64,000 nt of DNA from assembly GCA_033065855.1 (NCBI GenBank), contig JAVXUO010000908.1, positions 372,001 through 436,000 on the forward strand, read 5' to 3'. The translations under genes and the position numbers were made by a program. Position 1 is the stretch's first letter; the number at the start of each line of letters is the position of its first letter. Source of the DNA: Escallonia rubra. Taxonomy: Eukaryota > Streptophyta > Magnoliopsida > Escalloniales > Escalloniaceae. Below the pieces are notes generated by a model. That model had not been told where the DNA came from and made no database searches. It saw only the letters and a list, made by a program, of their open reading frames with translations. Below, piece after piece: positions 1 through 11,862 of this stretch.

Positions 1-1047
1 AATTTCCTTACTTTAGCTCGAAAGCTTTTGCCCCGAAAACCATTTCAGTAGCAAAATTCAACATCCGTTCCAGGAGTTCCATTGGTTTGTTAGCTTCATT
101 CTATCAGCGTCCGTAAGTCTGGAATAAGAGCAGCACCAGAAGAGATCATTCACATCGTCACTCTGAGGAGTCATACATAAAGAGCATGTATCATCCGTGA
201 TGCAGTTCCAATTCTTGAGACGACTTTTAGTCTTCAATCCTCCTTTGCAAAGCATCAAGAGGATAATAGAGCACTTCGGTATATTGCCATTGAATCATAC
301 TAATTTCCACTATAAAACACCTTGTTCTGCTTTGTTCTCAGCATCTTCCAAGCAGAGTTGACTGAAAATTTGCCATTCTTGGTTAAACTCCAGACAACTT
401 TGTCCTCACACAGCCCGCGGGGGGGGGGGGGGGGGGGTGTTGTTATGTGGTTCATGGCACTGTTTGAGAGTTAAAGCTCGAGCTAGAGGTAAATTCCACA
501 TCTGTTCAACCAGAATTGCAACCACTGTACAATCCCTCTCTAAACCAGAATCATAGATAATATGCCTGCCATTTATCAATAAGACTTCTCCCAGGCATCC
601 AATTGTCATACCAAAGCCATGTATCTTGACCATTGCCTCTTTTATGGTGCACAAACTGTTACATGGTCCTCCTTAGCTTACAATCTTACACCATGTCCAA
701 GATAGAACAGCAGGAGGTGTGAAAGTCCAAAAATGCAGTTGTTTAATGATATAAGTATGGCACCACTTCACCCATAATTTTTTTTATTTTTTATGAGCTA
801 AGTCCAACATATGCCTACAAATAACAGCTTTATTCCATTCCACCGATCCCTTAATGCCAAGGCCAGCCTCCTGTTTAGGGAGGGAAATATCCTTCCAGGA
901 TACCTTTGCCCCAGTACTTTTTATGTATCTTCCATGCCAAATGAATGCTCTAATTTTGGACTCAATTTGATGAATGATTTTCTTTGGCAAAATGACAATG
1001 GAACACCAATATACCTGCATGCTAATGAGCACATAGTAGCTAATTGA
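1..1047 (-). pseudogene. LINE (non-LTR retrotransposon) reverse transcriptase fragment, decayed
   Basis: The minus strand at 1032-784 reads like the C-terminal part of a plant LINE reverse transcriptase: the frame contains FIWHG, KVSWKDISLPKQEAGLGIKG and WNKAVICRHMLDL, the usual thumb/connection motifs of these elements. Further along the same strand, 258-58 contains CSLCMTPQSDDVNDLFWCCSYS, a cysteine-rich stretch typical of the zf-RVT domain that follows the reverse transcriptase. The pieces lie in different frames and are interrupted near 654-406, where a run of 19 G (419-437) also sits, so the element cannot make a working protein. The copy is truncated at the window edge. I see no endonuclease domain or poly-A tail inside the window. 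It belongs to the usual old LINE background of plant genomes. Confidence 0.75.
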
Positions 1048-1542
1048 ATCCTTCTAGCAAAAGACAGATACTTGGTTGCCCAACTATTAATTTTCTTGGT
1101 GAGCCTCTAAAGTAGTACTTGACAATCCAGTAGATGAAGCTTTGTAGATATAAGAGGTACTCCCAGATAGGAAAAACAGGGAATCTGCCAATTAGGATTC
1201 CTATGGTCTGAGTTACCTAAGTTGATAACTCTTCATTTACTCCAGCAAAGAACATTGAGCTTTTATTCACAGTTCTTTCATTAATTAGGTTGGAGGTCCA
1301 TCTTAACGTCAAAAACTTCAGCAAACCAACTCTCTGGTCATATGACTACTTCAAGTGGGTTAAATTACATGGCAATATCAGCGTCAAAACAAAGTAAATT
1401 CTTCTTTGGACAAAGATGCATCCAGGATTCACATTCTTCTTTTCTAAATCTTTTAAGCATACAAAACACCGTCTACTAAGATAACAAAGAAACACATCAT
1501 ACGAGAGATGTTGCTAGAGAAAGAGCCTCCCAGAGCTAATAC
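1048..1542. other. Intergenic, no gene seen
   Basis: AT-rich DNA between the LINE fragment and the hAT-like element. It may hold further decayed LINE sequence from upstream of the reverse transcriptase piece, but I see no motif that would support this. Confidence 0.5.
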
Positions 1543-2212
1543 CTAGAAAGTACCGACACCTCATATAGGTCGAGGTCTCAACAACACCTCCGGACACGTG
1601 TCCGACACCTCTTAGCGGCGTCGAATTTATTGATTTATTTTTTAATTACCGGACACCGTGTCAGACACCTCTTGAAGAAGTATCCACACGTATAGGACCA
1701 AAGTATGATATTTCAGGGATTTTTTTAGAAATGCACTTTGAAGCCCAACTAATCAGATCGACTCGGAAAAAGGTACCCTTTTTCTCTCTCTATCATTCTC
1801 TCTCTTTTTCTTCGTTTTGTTAACCAAAGCACCCAAGCTAACCAGTTCATAGGAAGATACGTCAGCATGTCTGACTTCATTTGCAGACCCATCTAGCTAC
1901 ATATGACATCTCCTTGATCCTTTTGTCCCATGTTCTTCTCTCTTGTTATTGTTGAGACATTCATGCTACTATTTTTCTTTCTCATCTGTTTTGAACGAAA
2001 TTTAGCTACTCAAATTGATGTTTATTCTTATTTTGTACATATTTAATACATATATTAAATGTGTGTATATATTTTATACAGAAATAAAATAAAAATATAT
2101 TAAAAAATTTAGCGGTGCCTGCCCTGTCCAAAATTTGTTTTTCTTTTTAAAATTGCGGTATCCGGACAGTCCGGTGAATGTCGGACGCAGTGTCCGTGTC
2201 CATGCTACCTAG
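1543..2212. mobile_element. Non-autonomous hAT-like TIR element with 8-bp target duplication
   Basis: The interval begins CTAGAAAGTACCGACAC and ends with the inverse of CTAGGTAGCATGGACAC; 12 of these 17 terminal positions match. It is flanked on both sides by GCTAATAC (1535-1542 and 2213-2220), an 8-bp direct repeat that looks like a target-site duplication. The subterminal regions are rich in GGACAC/GTGTCC motifs in both orientations. No coding capacity is visible in about 670 bp. An 8-bp duplication fits the hAT superfamily. The ends resemble the nested elements at 58.3-60.1 kb, so these are members of one repeat family. Confidence 0.7.
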
Positions 2213-2220
2213 GCTAATAC

Positions 2221-3896
2221 TAGTGTGTGGTAGCACAAGAATCATTTGTATGCCAGGATAATAACCCAATTACAATGACTTGCATTGCTATAAGTGCAAT
2301 TAAGAACAAAAATCCTTTTGTCAGACGTTTCCATATCAGTTCACAACTCAACCAGCCCAACTGAACTATAAGATCAGTTGGTGGAAGTATATATTAGTCA
2401 ATGATTACACACTGATGGACCTCTTGACACGTCTTGTAAACCCTCCGGCCTTCGTGAACAAGGGTTAGGCCCCATGTCGCTTTATGATGTTATGCTATTT
2501 AATGGCAATCGCGTGCAGAAAAAAAGCTTTTTTTCTTTTTAAGAAAGACAATTTGAACACAAAGCAGGACACCAATGGAACAAAAAGTAAGTTCGATACA
2601 AGAGGATTGTCATGTGCGCTCTTAACAAAGGATATATCGGCCAGAGCCCAGTTTGACATAGACTACATTAAGGAGCATGTAGCTGTTTTATCAGGGTTCT
2701 TAGAAGTACATATGCAGCAGGTATTTAATTTGCTTTCCATACTCAGGAAGAAACCAAGATACTTATCGCCACCAGCAGAAGCGAGTTACTGTCAAGTGCT
2801 TGTTCATTAATATCATCGAATAATCAAGAACTTGGATGAGCTTGATTGGACATAGTCATGCAGCTCAGTTAACGGACAACCAATATGATTGAAGCCGAGA
2901 AATAGGACTTCCCCTCCTCACATGTACAGGGTTCTCTAACATACGAAGTACCAAAATGGTTATGCTTATTTGTCTAGGTATCTTTTGTGCTTACTAGTTG
3001 TAAGTACGACCAATTCATAGTACAGAGTACAGACGTTTAACTTGGACTTGGTCCTCTTGTCCTCCTTCCCTTTCCGGTAATTTTGGATACAAATAACAAC
3101 CCAATGTCCTATTGAACAAAAGACAATGCTCATTCCTGACATCAAGCGGGTGCATATAACAATTGGCTCATAAAAAATTCAATATTTCATTTGTTAGACT
3201 TGCCCACAACAAGAAGCTAGTTCTACTGATAACATAAATACTTATCTTCCTATTCAGGAAGTGAAGGGGCTTCAAAATTAAATCATTTCTGCTATGCTAA
3301 TCATTCCAAAAGTTACTGGAATAATTTGTACGACACATGGCATGATGTTACCTGTGAAACGGCATTTATAAAGAGCAGAACACAACTAGTTTTAACCAAA
3401 AAGAAAAGAAATCCTACCAAGGACTTGAATATCTCAGTCGTATACATGTCTATACGCGCATATACAAATACTTCCATATCAAAAAAGTGCACTTGACATA
3501 CTCTCATAATTATCAAGTTTTTACTCAGTGCAATAACATAATCAAGACTACAGCTGTAACCATTTCTACAAAACTGTGACACTAGGAAACGAGGATCGGA
3601 TCCTCTACCGTTTTATTGAATTCGCAGTAGCAAAATCAGCCTATTATTCCTCTAAGCTTACAATATATGGTTAACATGAACAAGTAAATGTACCCAACAA
3701 AAACTAACTTACAGAATCTCGTAATTTCGCCAAATCATTCCTCCGACTTATTCGTTCCCCTCTTGTTCCCTCTTATCAATCCATTATCCTGCAATTTTTC
3801 CGAAACATCACCAGTGCCACCACAATTGAATATTCCTACTAACTTCCTAGTCCATAACTGCAGTAACTGGCAAAAATGTAAAAGCACACATTTCGA
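2221..3896. other. Intergenic, no supported gene
   Basis: This stretch lies between the hAT-like element and the 3' end of the small membrane-protein gene. A plus-strand frame at 2484-2810 (108 codons) has no recognised motif; its middle part (IKEHVAVLSGFLEVHMQQ), followed by a possible GT donor, looks somewhat protein-like, but nothing connects it to other exons. The part nearest 3896 is probably 3' UTR of the minus-strand gene. Confidence 0.4.
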
Positions 3897-4230
3897 TCAA
3901 AATACCTGGGGATCAGGTAAAGGCTTTCGCTTCTCAACATACCGGTATCGATCCAAAGCGGCGTTAAGAGCTGCCCTTTCCTGAAAGCAACAAAATTAGC
4001 GACATTTAGATGAAAACTGGGAGAATTGAAAGCAAGAAACAGATAGAATGGAAAATCGAGAGCACCTCTTGTTCTTTTCTGAGGACTTGGGAGGGTTTAA
4101 TCCACAGGAAGTAAGCTAGGGTTCCGGCCACGACCCATGAGGCTAAATTGGATCCTCCTCTCAGGCCTCCCATTGAATTGCCGACGAAGGACCTCACGTT
4201 CCCCAACGTTCTTCTCCAGCCGCTTGCCAT
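3897..4230 (-). CDS. Small single-pass membrane protein, plant-conserved type (82 aa)
   Basis: Two exons on the minus strand: 4230-4066 (55 codons) and 3980-3897 (28 codons including TGA). The intron has a consensus donor (GAG|gtgctc) and acceptor (ctttcag|GAA) and keeps the frame. The protein starts MASGWRRTLGNVRSFVGN, continues with a glycine-rich turn and a hydrophobic segment (about residues 30-46, ASWVVAGTLAYFLWI), and ends in a charged tail (ERAALNAALDRYRYVEKRK then PLPDPQVF). From memory this matches a short, strongly conserved plant family found with mitochondrial inner-membrane proteins; I could not confirm this, so the location is an inference. The last residues (VF) come from reading through a GT that could itself be a donor, so a third exon and a slightly longer C-terminus are possible. 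Confidence 0.7.
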
Positions 4231-5439
4231 TTGAGGACTAGTTAAGATTCAAACGGATACTGATTGGAATGTTGCAGGGGATCCTCAATACTGGGATTTA
4301 GGGTTTTGAAGTCAGGTCGTTCAGATTCCTTTCTTGCTCCCCACCTGATTTAGGACCAGTCTCTAATGACCGTCTTAGTTCTTCGTCGTGAATACTATAT
4401 AAACAGCGGGTTGAGTGATTACTATTCTCTAAATGGGAATAATTGCGCATAAAATCTGTTTGCGCGAGACATTCTTGGATTTTAACTTTGGACAGTTTTC
4501 CGGTGTAATTATCATTTAAATCCGTAATTTTTAGTAAAGGTTTAATAGCACACTCTAAATCCTGAGTATTTTTAGAAATTGCGGCAAAAATTTCAACGTA
4601 AATTATTAAGTAGCGAAAACTCAAAAGTTTTATAATGTCCACTCACTCGAAAGATTATGCTGAACGGTATTAAAAATTTGTTGGTGATGAAGGGCATTTT
4701 GTCTTTTCAATTCCCTTTAATCAAGTCCTTCGTTCTTTCTCCTCTTCCCACCTCTATTTCAGCTTTCCCCACCACCATTGCTAACACGTAACCCACTATC
4801 AGATTAAAGTTTTCTATTTTATGTGCTTTGTTACCAAACTTAGTCATAAGTCGTAAATACATATCATCACTACCACCTACGTATCGCACCACCACCCACT
4901 ATGGACAGCCATTGCCATAATCAGTGACGGAGGAGAGGCCGAGTGTCGGCAAGGACGCGATGCCGAACGCCAGTCGAGAAGGACGTGTCGAGCAGCTACG
5001 GTAGGGGAGATGCGAGCGGTGACTAGTGGAGGAGAGAGAGAGAAAGAGAAAGGAAAAGAAAAGAGAAATGACCATTCTACAATTCCTCTCTAATCTGCTT
5101 CAATCTCATCTTTGTAATTGGTTGACAAAGTAGTTGATGAAAGAATGAAAAGGAATGTAAAAAGACAGAAATATCCTTAATCACTAACGCATTCATTGAC
5201 AACCGTTAGTATAATCCTTCGATTAGAAGACATGACAAATCTTTAAGTTTTCACTGTCTAATCATGTAAAGTTTTAGCTCTAATTTATTAAAAAAAACCT
5301 CAAGATTTAAAATGCCTTTAATATGTATGACCTATTTAACCTATTATCTTAAATATTGTTTCTCTTCCCCTAGACTTTTCTATTCTCCACTCTCGGGATG
5401 TCTTATATTTCTAGTCTCATTGGGTCATTGTAACCAGCT
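4231..5439. other. Upstream region and intergenic DNA
   Basis: This contains the likely promoter of the small membrane-protein gene, then AT-rich DNA with a purine-only tract (about 5033-5067, GAGAGA and AAAGA). Minus-strand frames at 4298-4642 and 4707-4895 have no recognisable motif or splice context and look like chance frames. Confidence 0.4.
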
Positions 5440-6861
5440 GGATGACAATTACAACCAGCTGCTTGAGTTTGGCCACTGTTGCTCGCATTCTAGGAATCAT
5501 ATCCGCCTGAGAAGCATGTTAGATTTCAAAGCTACAAAAGTGCGGAAGTCAGTTTTTCAAGAGGAACTCCGAGTGAAGCAGCTTATTGAGTTTAGCAAAT
5601 GTGGGTAACCTTTTAGGAATCATATCCGCCTGAGAAGCTTATGTTAGACTTCGAAACGTTGCAGCAAGACATGGAGATATATCTAAATTTCAAAGAAGCG
5701 AAAATGTTTACCAATTATATCTCAACTTGCTGAAATATTGCCGGCAAATACCTCTACAAGCACTTAATGACTGAACCCTTGGTGGCACCGATTAAATCAC
5801 TAAAAGTCCTTCGAGAAGTGTTGTCGAAGATATTTAGCGGGGGGGTTTGTATCTCTAGTGGCCAGATTGCACCAAATAATTAGTAATTAAGACAAAAAAT
5901 GTCTTGTAAAGATCGGGCTTAAAACCGTAAGAAAAATAGCCTAGAACCATACCTTTAGCGTTAAGGTCAACAACATAGTCTTTTAAGTTTGAGAAATGTC
6001 GTAGCGAGTCTGCTGAGGGCGTACTTTGCACCAGTTAATACGTCCCAGGCGGGAGAGAAGCATAGCCTTAATGGTTGGGCACTCCTCTTGAAAGTGATTG
6101 GCGGTCCGCGTATGGATCCTTTATACTCCAGCAATTCCAGACTTTAAGCATTACAAATCTGAACCTCTTTGAACTTGTAACAACAATATATATTCAGGTG
6201 CTTCAGTTCAGATTGAGAAACGTGCGGCCACATCCAATGTTCAATCGAGATGGGCAGTAGCAATTAGGCATGTTAAATCGCTCGGGCCATAAGCAACCAG
6301 AAAAGATGTTCCGCAGATTGTCTTTCGTCAGAACAGCATTTCCGAGGGAGAGGGACATAAGAGAGCTGAAGTAGCCGAATTTGGAGGAAGAGAAGAGCCA
6401 AAGTGCAGGACTTCAACGATAAATGCTTCAGCGCGGAAAATTCTCTTCCTTCTTGACAGAACAGCCAATAAGGAAATTCTTAGAGCTTGTAATCTTGTGA
6501 GTGTATATAAGATATGGACAAGTTCAAGTTTTGGAATTTCTTCAGCAGCTACAAACTGAAACCATGGATCAAGGTCGTGACCATACTCACCACCCAATGG
6601 ATAATCAACCCTGCATGAGTCTATCCTTGCGTTGGCCTCGTGATGTTCCAAAACTTGATCTACCCACCTCATAAATTTGATCTTGTAGTACTGCCAAAAG
6701 TTAGGCGAATCATCATTAACTCTCATCATGCTTGCAAGATCAAAATTGAGGTTCAAACATCTCCTCCACAAGTGCATCCAACTTTTCGAAAGAATACTTG
6801 CCCTTGCTGCCTCTCTCGATGTCAACATCGAGAGAATGAAAAGGAGGACTTCGTCGGTCTA
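5440..6861 (-). pseudogene. F-box / LRR / FBD-type protein, broken
   Basis: Read on the minus strand, 6855-6700 encodes most of an F-box: DEVLLFILSMLTSREAARAS, then ILSKSWMHLWRRCLNLNFD. The usual DRISxLP start is missing and a stop lies just upstream. The frame continues to about 6400, where a shift is needed to go on with LRR-like sequence (FGYFSSLMSLSLGNAVLT, then DNLRNIFSGCL). A further shift near 6190-6140 leads to YKGSIRGPPITFKRSAQPLR and ALSRLATTFLKLKRLC (about 6135-5960), typical of the LRR-to-FBD part of plant F-box/FBD proteins. The rest is degenerate; 5495-5650 holds a partial direct repeat of about 118 bp. Intact members act as substrate adaptors of SCF ubiquitin ligases. With a truncated F-box and at least two shifts this copy looks dead. 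Confidence 0.75.
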
Positions 6862-8590
6862 TTTTTATAAATTCTAAGTCTAAGGAGTAAAGGACCTACT
6901 TCAATTTTTTCACTATGTATCATGCCCAGGTATAAGAATTGCCCGGGCCACCAACTTCAATTTTCTTCGCCAAGTTTCAGGCACAAACTTGCACCGGCCA
7001 CAAAGGTGCAGCCTAGCCCATAGGAGGCTGCGCCATTCCGATAGCAGACCAGAGAAGAAGAAGAAGAACAGGTGATGAATTTTTTAGATTCCCACTAAGC
7101 TCAAACCATGCAAAGCAAAAAACAAGACGCATAAAACTGTAAAAACAGAATCGAACAATAGCAGTTCTAACTAAACAATCTTCGGACCACAAGAGCAGAT
7201 AATTTTGTTAGAATCCAGAGATTTCATATAGAAACATGAGAGCTTGATGAATTCACTCACCTAACACATGGAAAGTATCCTGCCTGGTTACCATGCAGAT
7301 ATTACTTCTTTTTTTGGGCCCGCTGGACCAGTTTTGAACACACACATTAACAACAGTCTTGTGGGTGTATTAAATTGATGTAGGAGATAAATTGAACATG
7401 CACATACGGATCCACTATCCACAATGATTTTGCCAAAATGGCCAGCAAAGCCGCCTGGTCATCATTTTGAACCCATGTTCTTCTGGGGGCATGCTGCTGG
7501 GTTGGAGGGGCAGTGATGTGGCCCTAAATCGCATGAAAAACTGATGAGAAAGTGGGCAGACATAAGTGCGCACAGCCATGTGACACTACTACTTTCGTGT
7601 TGATTATTTGAGTTGATTCCGCGCTTAATTCTTTCTCACTGTCCAAGTATAAATCAGTCGATTTTGGTACGACTGTAAAACGTCATTTTCATATCAGAGA
7701 TGGCAATTTAGACAACCCATTTGATAAAACGTCATTTTCATATCTGAGATGGCAATTTAGACAACCCATTTGACGAAAGTCCATTTTCAAAATATCCCAT
7801 TTCAAACGCGAGTACAGTCCATAAAAAAGTTAGCAGTCATCTATCTACATCACTTGCTAGTGATCGATCACCTCTCACGGTCTTCGCAACAATGTTTACC
7901 GGTCATTTGGGTTGTAAGATTCAGTTGCTAATTTAGGTGTAGCAGCAATTCACATTCAAGTCAGTTCAACGTACAACAAGCAACACAACCAGGTCAAACA
8001 AAAATATGTGTTGTCCTGCACAAGGAAAATGCAAACGCTCATTCATATGATACCATCATGTGAGAAAGGACTCGAACAGAAATCTGTGTTGTCCTAAACA
8101 AAATTCTGGAATTCCAGCATGTACAACACGAAATAACAAGTTTCTGAATAGTAAAAAAAGGGAATTCAATAGTTTAATTTAGATAATTTATGGAAAAAGA
8201 CAATAATGCCCCCCAAAAGACCAAAAAAGACAGGAAAAAAGAAAGAATACAGGCAGGACAACTAACAAATATCAACAAACAATAAGCGGGTGCGCAATTC
8301 ACAATTGGGACAAACAGGGACCAATACTTGGGGGCTCCAATAATTAGAGTACCGGGGGGTAGGCAGCTTTCCCACACAGACCACCAACCATCAGGCATGT
8401 TAGCATCCAACAATTCTCGTGTCACATGCTTTGCCAACTTTACAGCAAGCAATAGCAATTAGCAAGTAGCGGCCTCACATGGGTATGGTTTGCTTCTCAG
8501 CCGCCCCAGCTTTGGTTCCATTTTTACCTCCCAGGAACTCTAAATGTCCACTTCCAGTTCTTTTTGAGTCATTGCGGGGGGTTCTTCCTC
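6862..8590. other. Intergenic DNA and HMGR 3' flank
   Basis: There is no supported gene. The part just below 8591 is the 3' UTR and downstream region of the HMG-CoA reductase gene. A minus-strand frame at 8458-8174 lies in this flank and has no homology I recognise. A 49-bp tandem duplication is listed separately. Confidence 0.5.
7677..7775. repeat. Tandem duplication, 49-bp period, two copies
   Basis: Two nearly identical adjacent copies start at 7677 and 7726 (AAAACGTCATTTTCATATC...). They differ at one base in the region compared (CAGAG against CTGAG). A partial third copy (GTCCATTTTCA) follows. Confidence 0.85.
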
Positions 8591-11404
8591 TTAACAGGCA
8601 ATTTTCGCGATGTCTCTGCTTGACCTGTTGTATTTCATGTGGCTCTTAACAAGCTGCCCAGCTGCAATAGCAGACATCAAGGAGAGCTCCCCGGCCAAAA
8701 CTGAACCAGCTACTATGGTGGCCAACAGCCTAGCGTTCGATCCTGGGGACTCTCTGCTAGCACCCTTCACTCCAAGTATGTTCAGGCATGCGGACTGAGA
8801 TGCAAGTTGGGTCCCCCCACCAACAGTACCAACCTGGAAGAAACAACTCTCTCAGTTAAATACTAGGAACTTCCAGGATGATTCAATAGATTCAGCCTAT
8901 TAAATCATTCACAATAACTGAACGGAGATAAGCAGAAAAAGCTGCATCTCTGGTTCCGTGATGGAGATATGGTATTCAAGAGATCACAGACTCCGCGTGA
9001 ACTGATCACGAGGTAAGGATCTAAAAATTGCAGGAGATCAAGAAACCGCCTATTACTGGATAGCCATTTAAACTATGTCTTTTAACATTCTTAAAAAATA
9101 TACGACCAAAACTAATGGCAGAATGAAACTTATAATGTGCAAGAGAAGAGCTGGGTTGTTGAAAATTCTTCTCTTGCATAGTACAAAAAGACTCTGGAAT
9201 CTTGGATACCTCAATAGAAGGCATCGTCACAGAAATGTGAAGATCCTTCCCATCGTTGATGGCCTCCATCATAGTTATGCAGTGCGAACTTTCGATATTT
9301 TGCGCTGGATCCTGCCCGGTGGCTATAAAAACTGCAGACACTATATTGGCAGCATGGGCATTGAAACCGCCAAGAGCACCAGCAACAGCAGAACCAGCAA
9401 GGTTCTTCAGCATGTTAAGCTCCACAAGGGCCGGAACAGTGGTTTTCAAAACCTTCTTCACCACCTCCTCACTGATAGTTGCCTCACAGACGACTGACTT
9501 TCCACGCCCTTCAATCCAATTTACTGCAGCCGGTTTCTTATCGGAACAAAAGTTTCCTGGGCAATTAAGAGATAATATGTGAAACCAATAAGGTCACCAT
9601 CAAGAAAACGTAAGACATACGGTGCTGAGAGAGAGAGAGAGAGAGAGAGACCACGATGCTTCATCAAAGTTTAAACCACCCTCTCAGTGGTGACTCCCAC
9701 CTTTCCAAATGTACCTGAAATCCATAAAGATTTCGATTGTCTATATGAACTTACCAGAGATGCCAATTACATCCATGTCTGGAAAATCGTTCTCAAGGAA
9801 GTCCAACACATTCTGCACACCCTTAGACACCATGTTCATCCCCATGGCATCGCCTGTGCTGCAGGTAAATCTAATGTAGAGATTTTTCCCTGCAATTGAA
9901 CATTGTATACCTTGCAGCCTTGCAAATCTGCTCGATCTACAATCAGAAAACATCCACTAATAAATTTAAGCCCTGGGATCGGTCACTAACAGCAATCCCC
10001 GAAACATAAAGCAGGCCTATATATCCATATAATAACGCATTGGTCATATCAGGCATAAGGTCAAAATTAAACACAACTAAAGAAAAGCTAAAGCTTTTGT
10101 TTCTACATGTATACATTTAAAGATTTCATTACAAAATACAGAGAAATTTACACCAAAATCAAACTTGTATGAACCAGATAATAAAGCAGAATCCAGTGTA
10201 GATAAGACTCAATAATTTAAGCAATGAGATTCAAAAACCTTAAACCATTTTAAGCAAAAGTTTAACCATTAAAGCAATATTTTCAAGGCATAACAAAGAA
10301 AGTCAAGAGATCTCCAACTCAAAAATCAAGGTAAATGAGCCTCTAATCAACTTGACGTTAAAACAAACATCACAGATGCGTAAAGATCACACGATTTGAA
10401 TTCTGGGAAAAAGAATAAAATGCTCACTTGTTGAAGACGACGGCCAATGTATCAAAATTAAGCGGGTCCTCAAGATAGAACTTCAACTCCGACGCCCTTT
10501 TTGCCGAAGCAAACCTAACAACCGGCGCTCTGGTCATCCCATCCCTCAACAAAATCCCCGTGGCACCACCGGAGGCGTATATCGCCTTGCAACCCCTGTT
10601 AGTACTCGCAACCAAACACCCCTCAGTCGTTGCCATCGGCACTAAATACTCGCAGCCGTTGAGCAACAATGGCCCCGCAATCCCCACCGGAATCTGCACA
10701 TAACCCACCGGCATCTCGCAACATTGCCCTAAAATCGAATCGTAATCAAATCCATCCAACGGCAACCCCACCAAAGACCTCTCCGTGATCCTCTGCACCG
10801 CCTCGCGCCGAATCGCCGCCGCGCGGTGGCAGTCTCCCAGCTTCGATTCGAGCGAGTATGACGGAATTTCACCGGAAACAACCGATTTCACGATATCTTC
10901 ATCCTCCTCGGACGCAAGAGCCGGGGGATGATCCATTAATTTCGGGGCGGGCAAGTCCAGGGCGGCGGGGCAGGGTGAAGGGCGGGGATGCTCGTAGTCG
11001 TCGGCGGCGACGACGTCGTCCCAGGAGGCGCGGGAGATGAAGGACTGGACGAAGTCGATGCCGAAGAAGCCGAGGAGGTAGATGAAGGATGCAATAAGGG
11101 AGGCGATGGCGGCGAGCTCGGAGAGGGTGACGACGTGGAGCGGGGTGGAGGAGCGGATCTTGTCGCGCCACCGGTGGAGGAGGTAGTAGGAGACGGAGAA
11201 GAAGAGGGTGAAGAAAATGCCGTTGGTTAGGTAGAGTGGGAGGGGGAGGGCGTCGGACGCCTTGGGGGTGGGGGAAGGGGAGCGGTTGACCTCGGGGGGC
11301 GCGTGGCTCTGGCCGCGGTGGTGGTGGTGGTGATGGTGGTGGTGGAGATGGTGGTTTGGAGGGGTGGGAGTGGGGAGAGGGGGCTTTCTCCGGCGGAGGT
11401 CCAT
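8591..11404 (-). CDS. HMGR: 3-hydroxy-3-methylglutaryl-CoA reductase
   Basis: Four exons on the minus strand: 11404-10428, 9936-9755, 9556-9210 and 8833-8591 (977, 182, 347 and 243 nt; 582 aa). All introns are GT-AG and the frame holds to TAA. The enzyme reduces HMG-CoA to mevalonate with two NADPH on the ER membrane, the committed step of cytosolic isoprenoid synthesis. The N-terminus is proline- and histidine-rich and is followed by two membrane segments ([20 protein letters not shown] and the [20 protein letters not shown] region). Catalytic features are present: Glu261 in TTEGCLVAS, Lys393 in [10 protein letters not shown], Asp469 in GQDPAQN and His567 in VKSHMKYN, plus NADPH motifs DAMGMN (355-360) and GTVGGGTQ. 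Ser573 in NRSS is at the position phosphorylated by SnRK1/AMPK-type kinases in known HMGRs. The four-exon layout matches plant HMGR genes. A GA microsatellite (9626-9650) lies in intron 2. Confidence 0.97.
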
Positions 11405-11671
11405 GAAGGAGTATTCCGGCGGAGAGAAAAAGGAAAAGGGAAGATTTTGTTGGGTTCTGAAAAAGGGAAGGAGGTGCGATCGTTACGGGAATTTGGGAGG
11501 AGAGGGTGAACTCATTTGCTACTTATTTGTAGTGCCAGCAGAATATATATTTATATATATAATTATTATATATTTACATTAATGATGACATGATGCGCTG
11601 GCCTGGCGTGGGGTGTACTGTAATGCAATGGACCCATCCACACACACACTTGACTTTCAATCGTACGGCAA

Positions 11672-11692
11672 CACGTGGTCGTTTTACACGTG
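11672..11692. promoter_or_regulatory. Paired G-box (CACGTG) upstream of HMGR
   Basis: CACGTG occurs at 11672-11677 and again at 11687-11692, 15 bp apart, about 270-290 bp upstream of the HMGR start codon. G-boxes are bound by bZIP and bHLH factors (light, ABA and jasmonate responses). A TATA-rich stretch lies nearer the gene (about 11538-11575). Function is inferred from motif and position only. Confidence 0.5.
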
Positions 11693-11862
11693 GGTCGTTC
11701 CATTCAGCGACTCGTTTGGATAAAATTTTTTCCTCCAATCTCTTCATTTTCCAACATGGCAAAGGTTGTAAATGCAGATTATCATTTTGAACTTGTAGAT
11801 TTCTTTAGTGTTAAGCTTGCTTGGAGTGACGTTACTCTTGCCTCCAAAATAAAATGGAAGGA

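Noticed and set aside
2484-2810. 108-codon plus-strand frame as a gene
   Set aside because: It has no recognised motif, no splice partners and an implausible start region; it is kept only as a note in the intergenic entry.
10858-11582. Several plus-strand frames opposite HMGR exon 1
   Set aside because: They are antisense shadows of a GC-rich, proline- and histidine-coding exon; their compositions are low-complexity and they have no motif.
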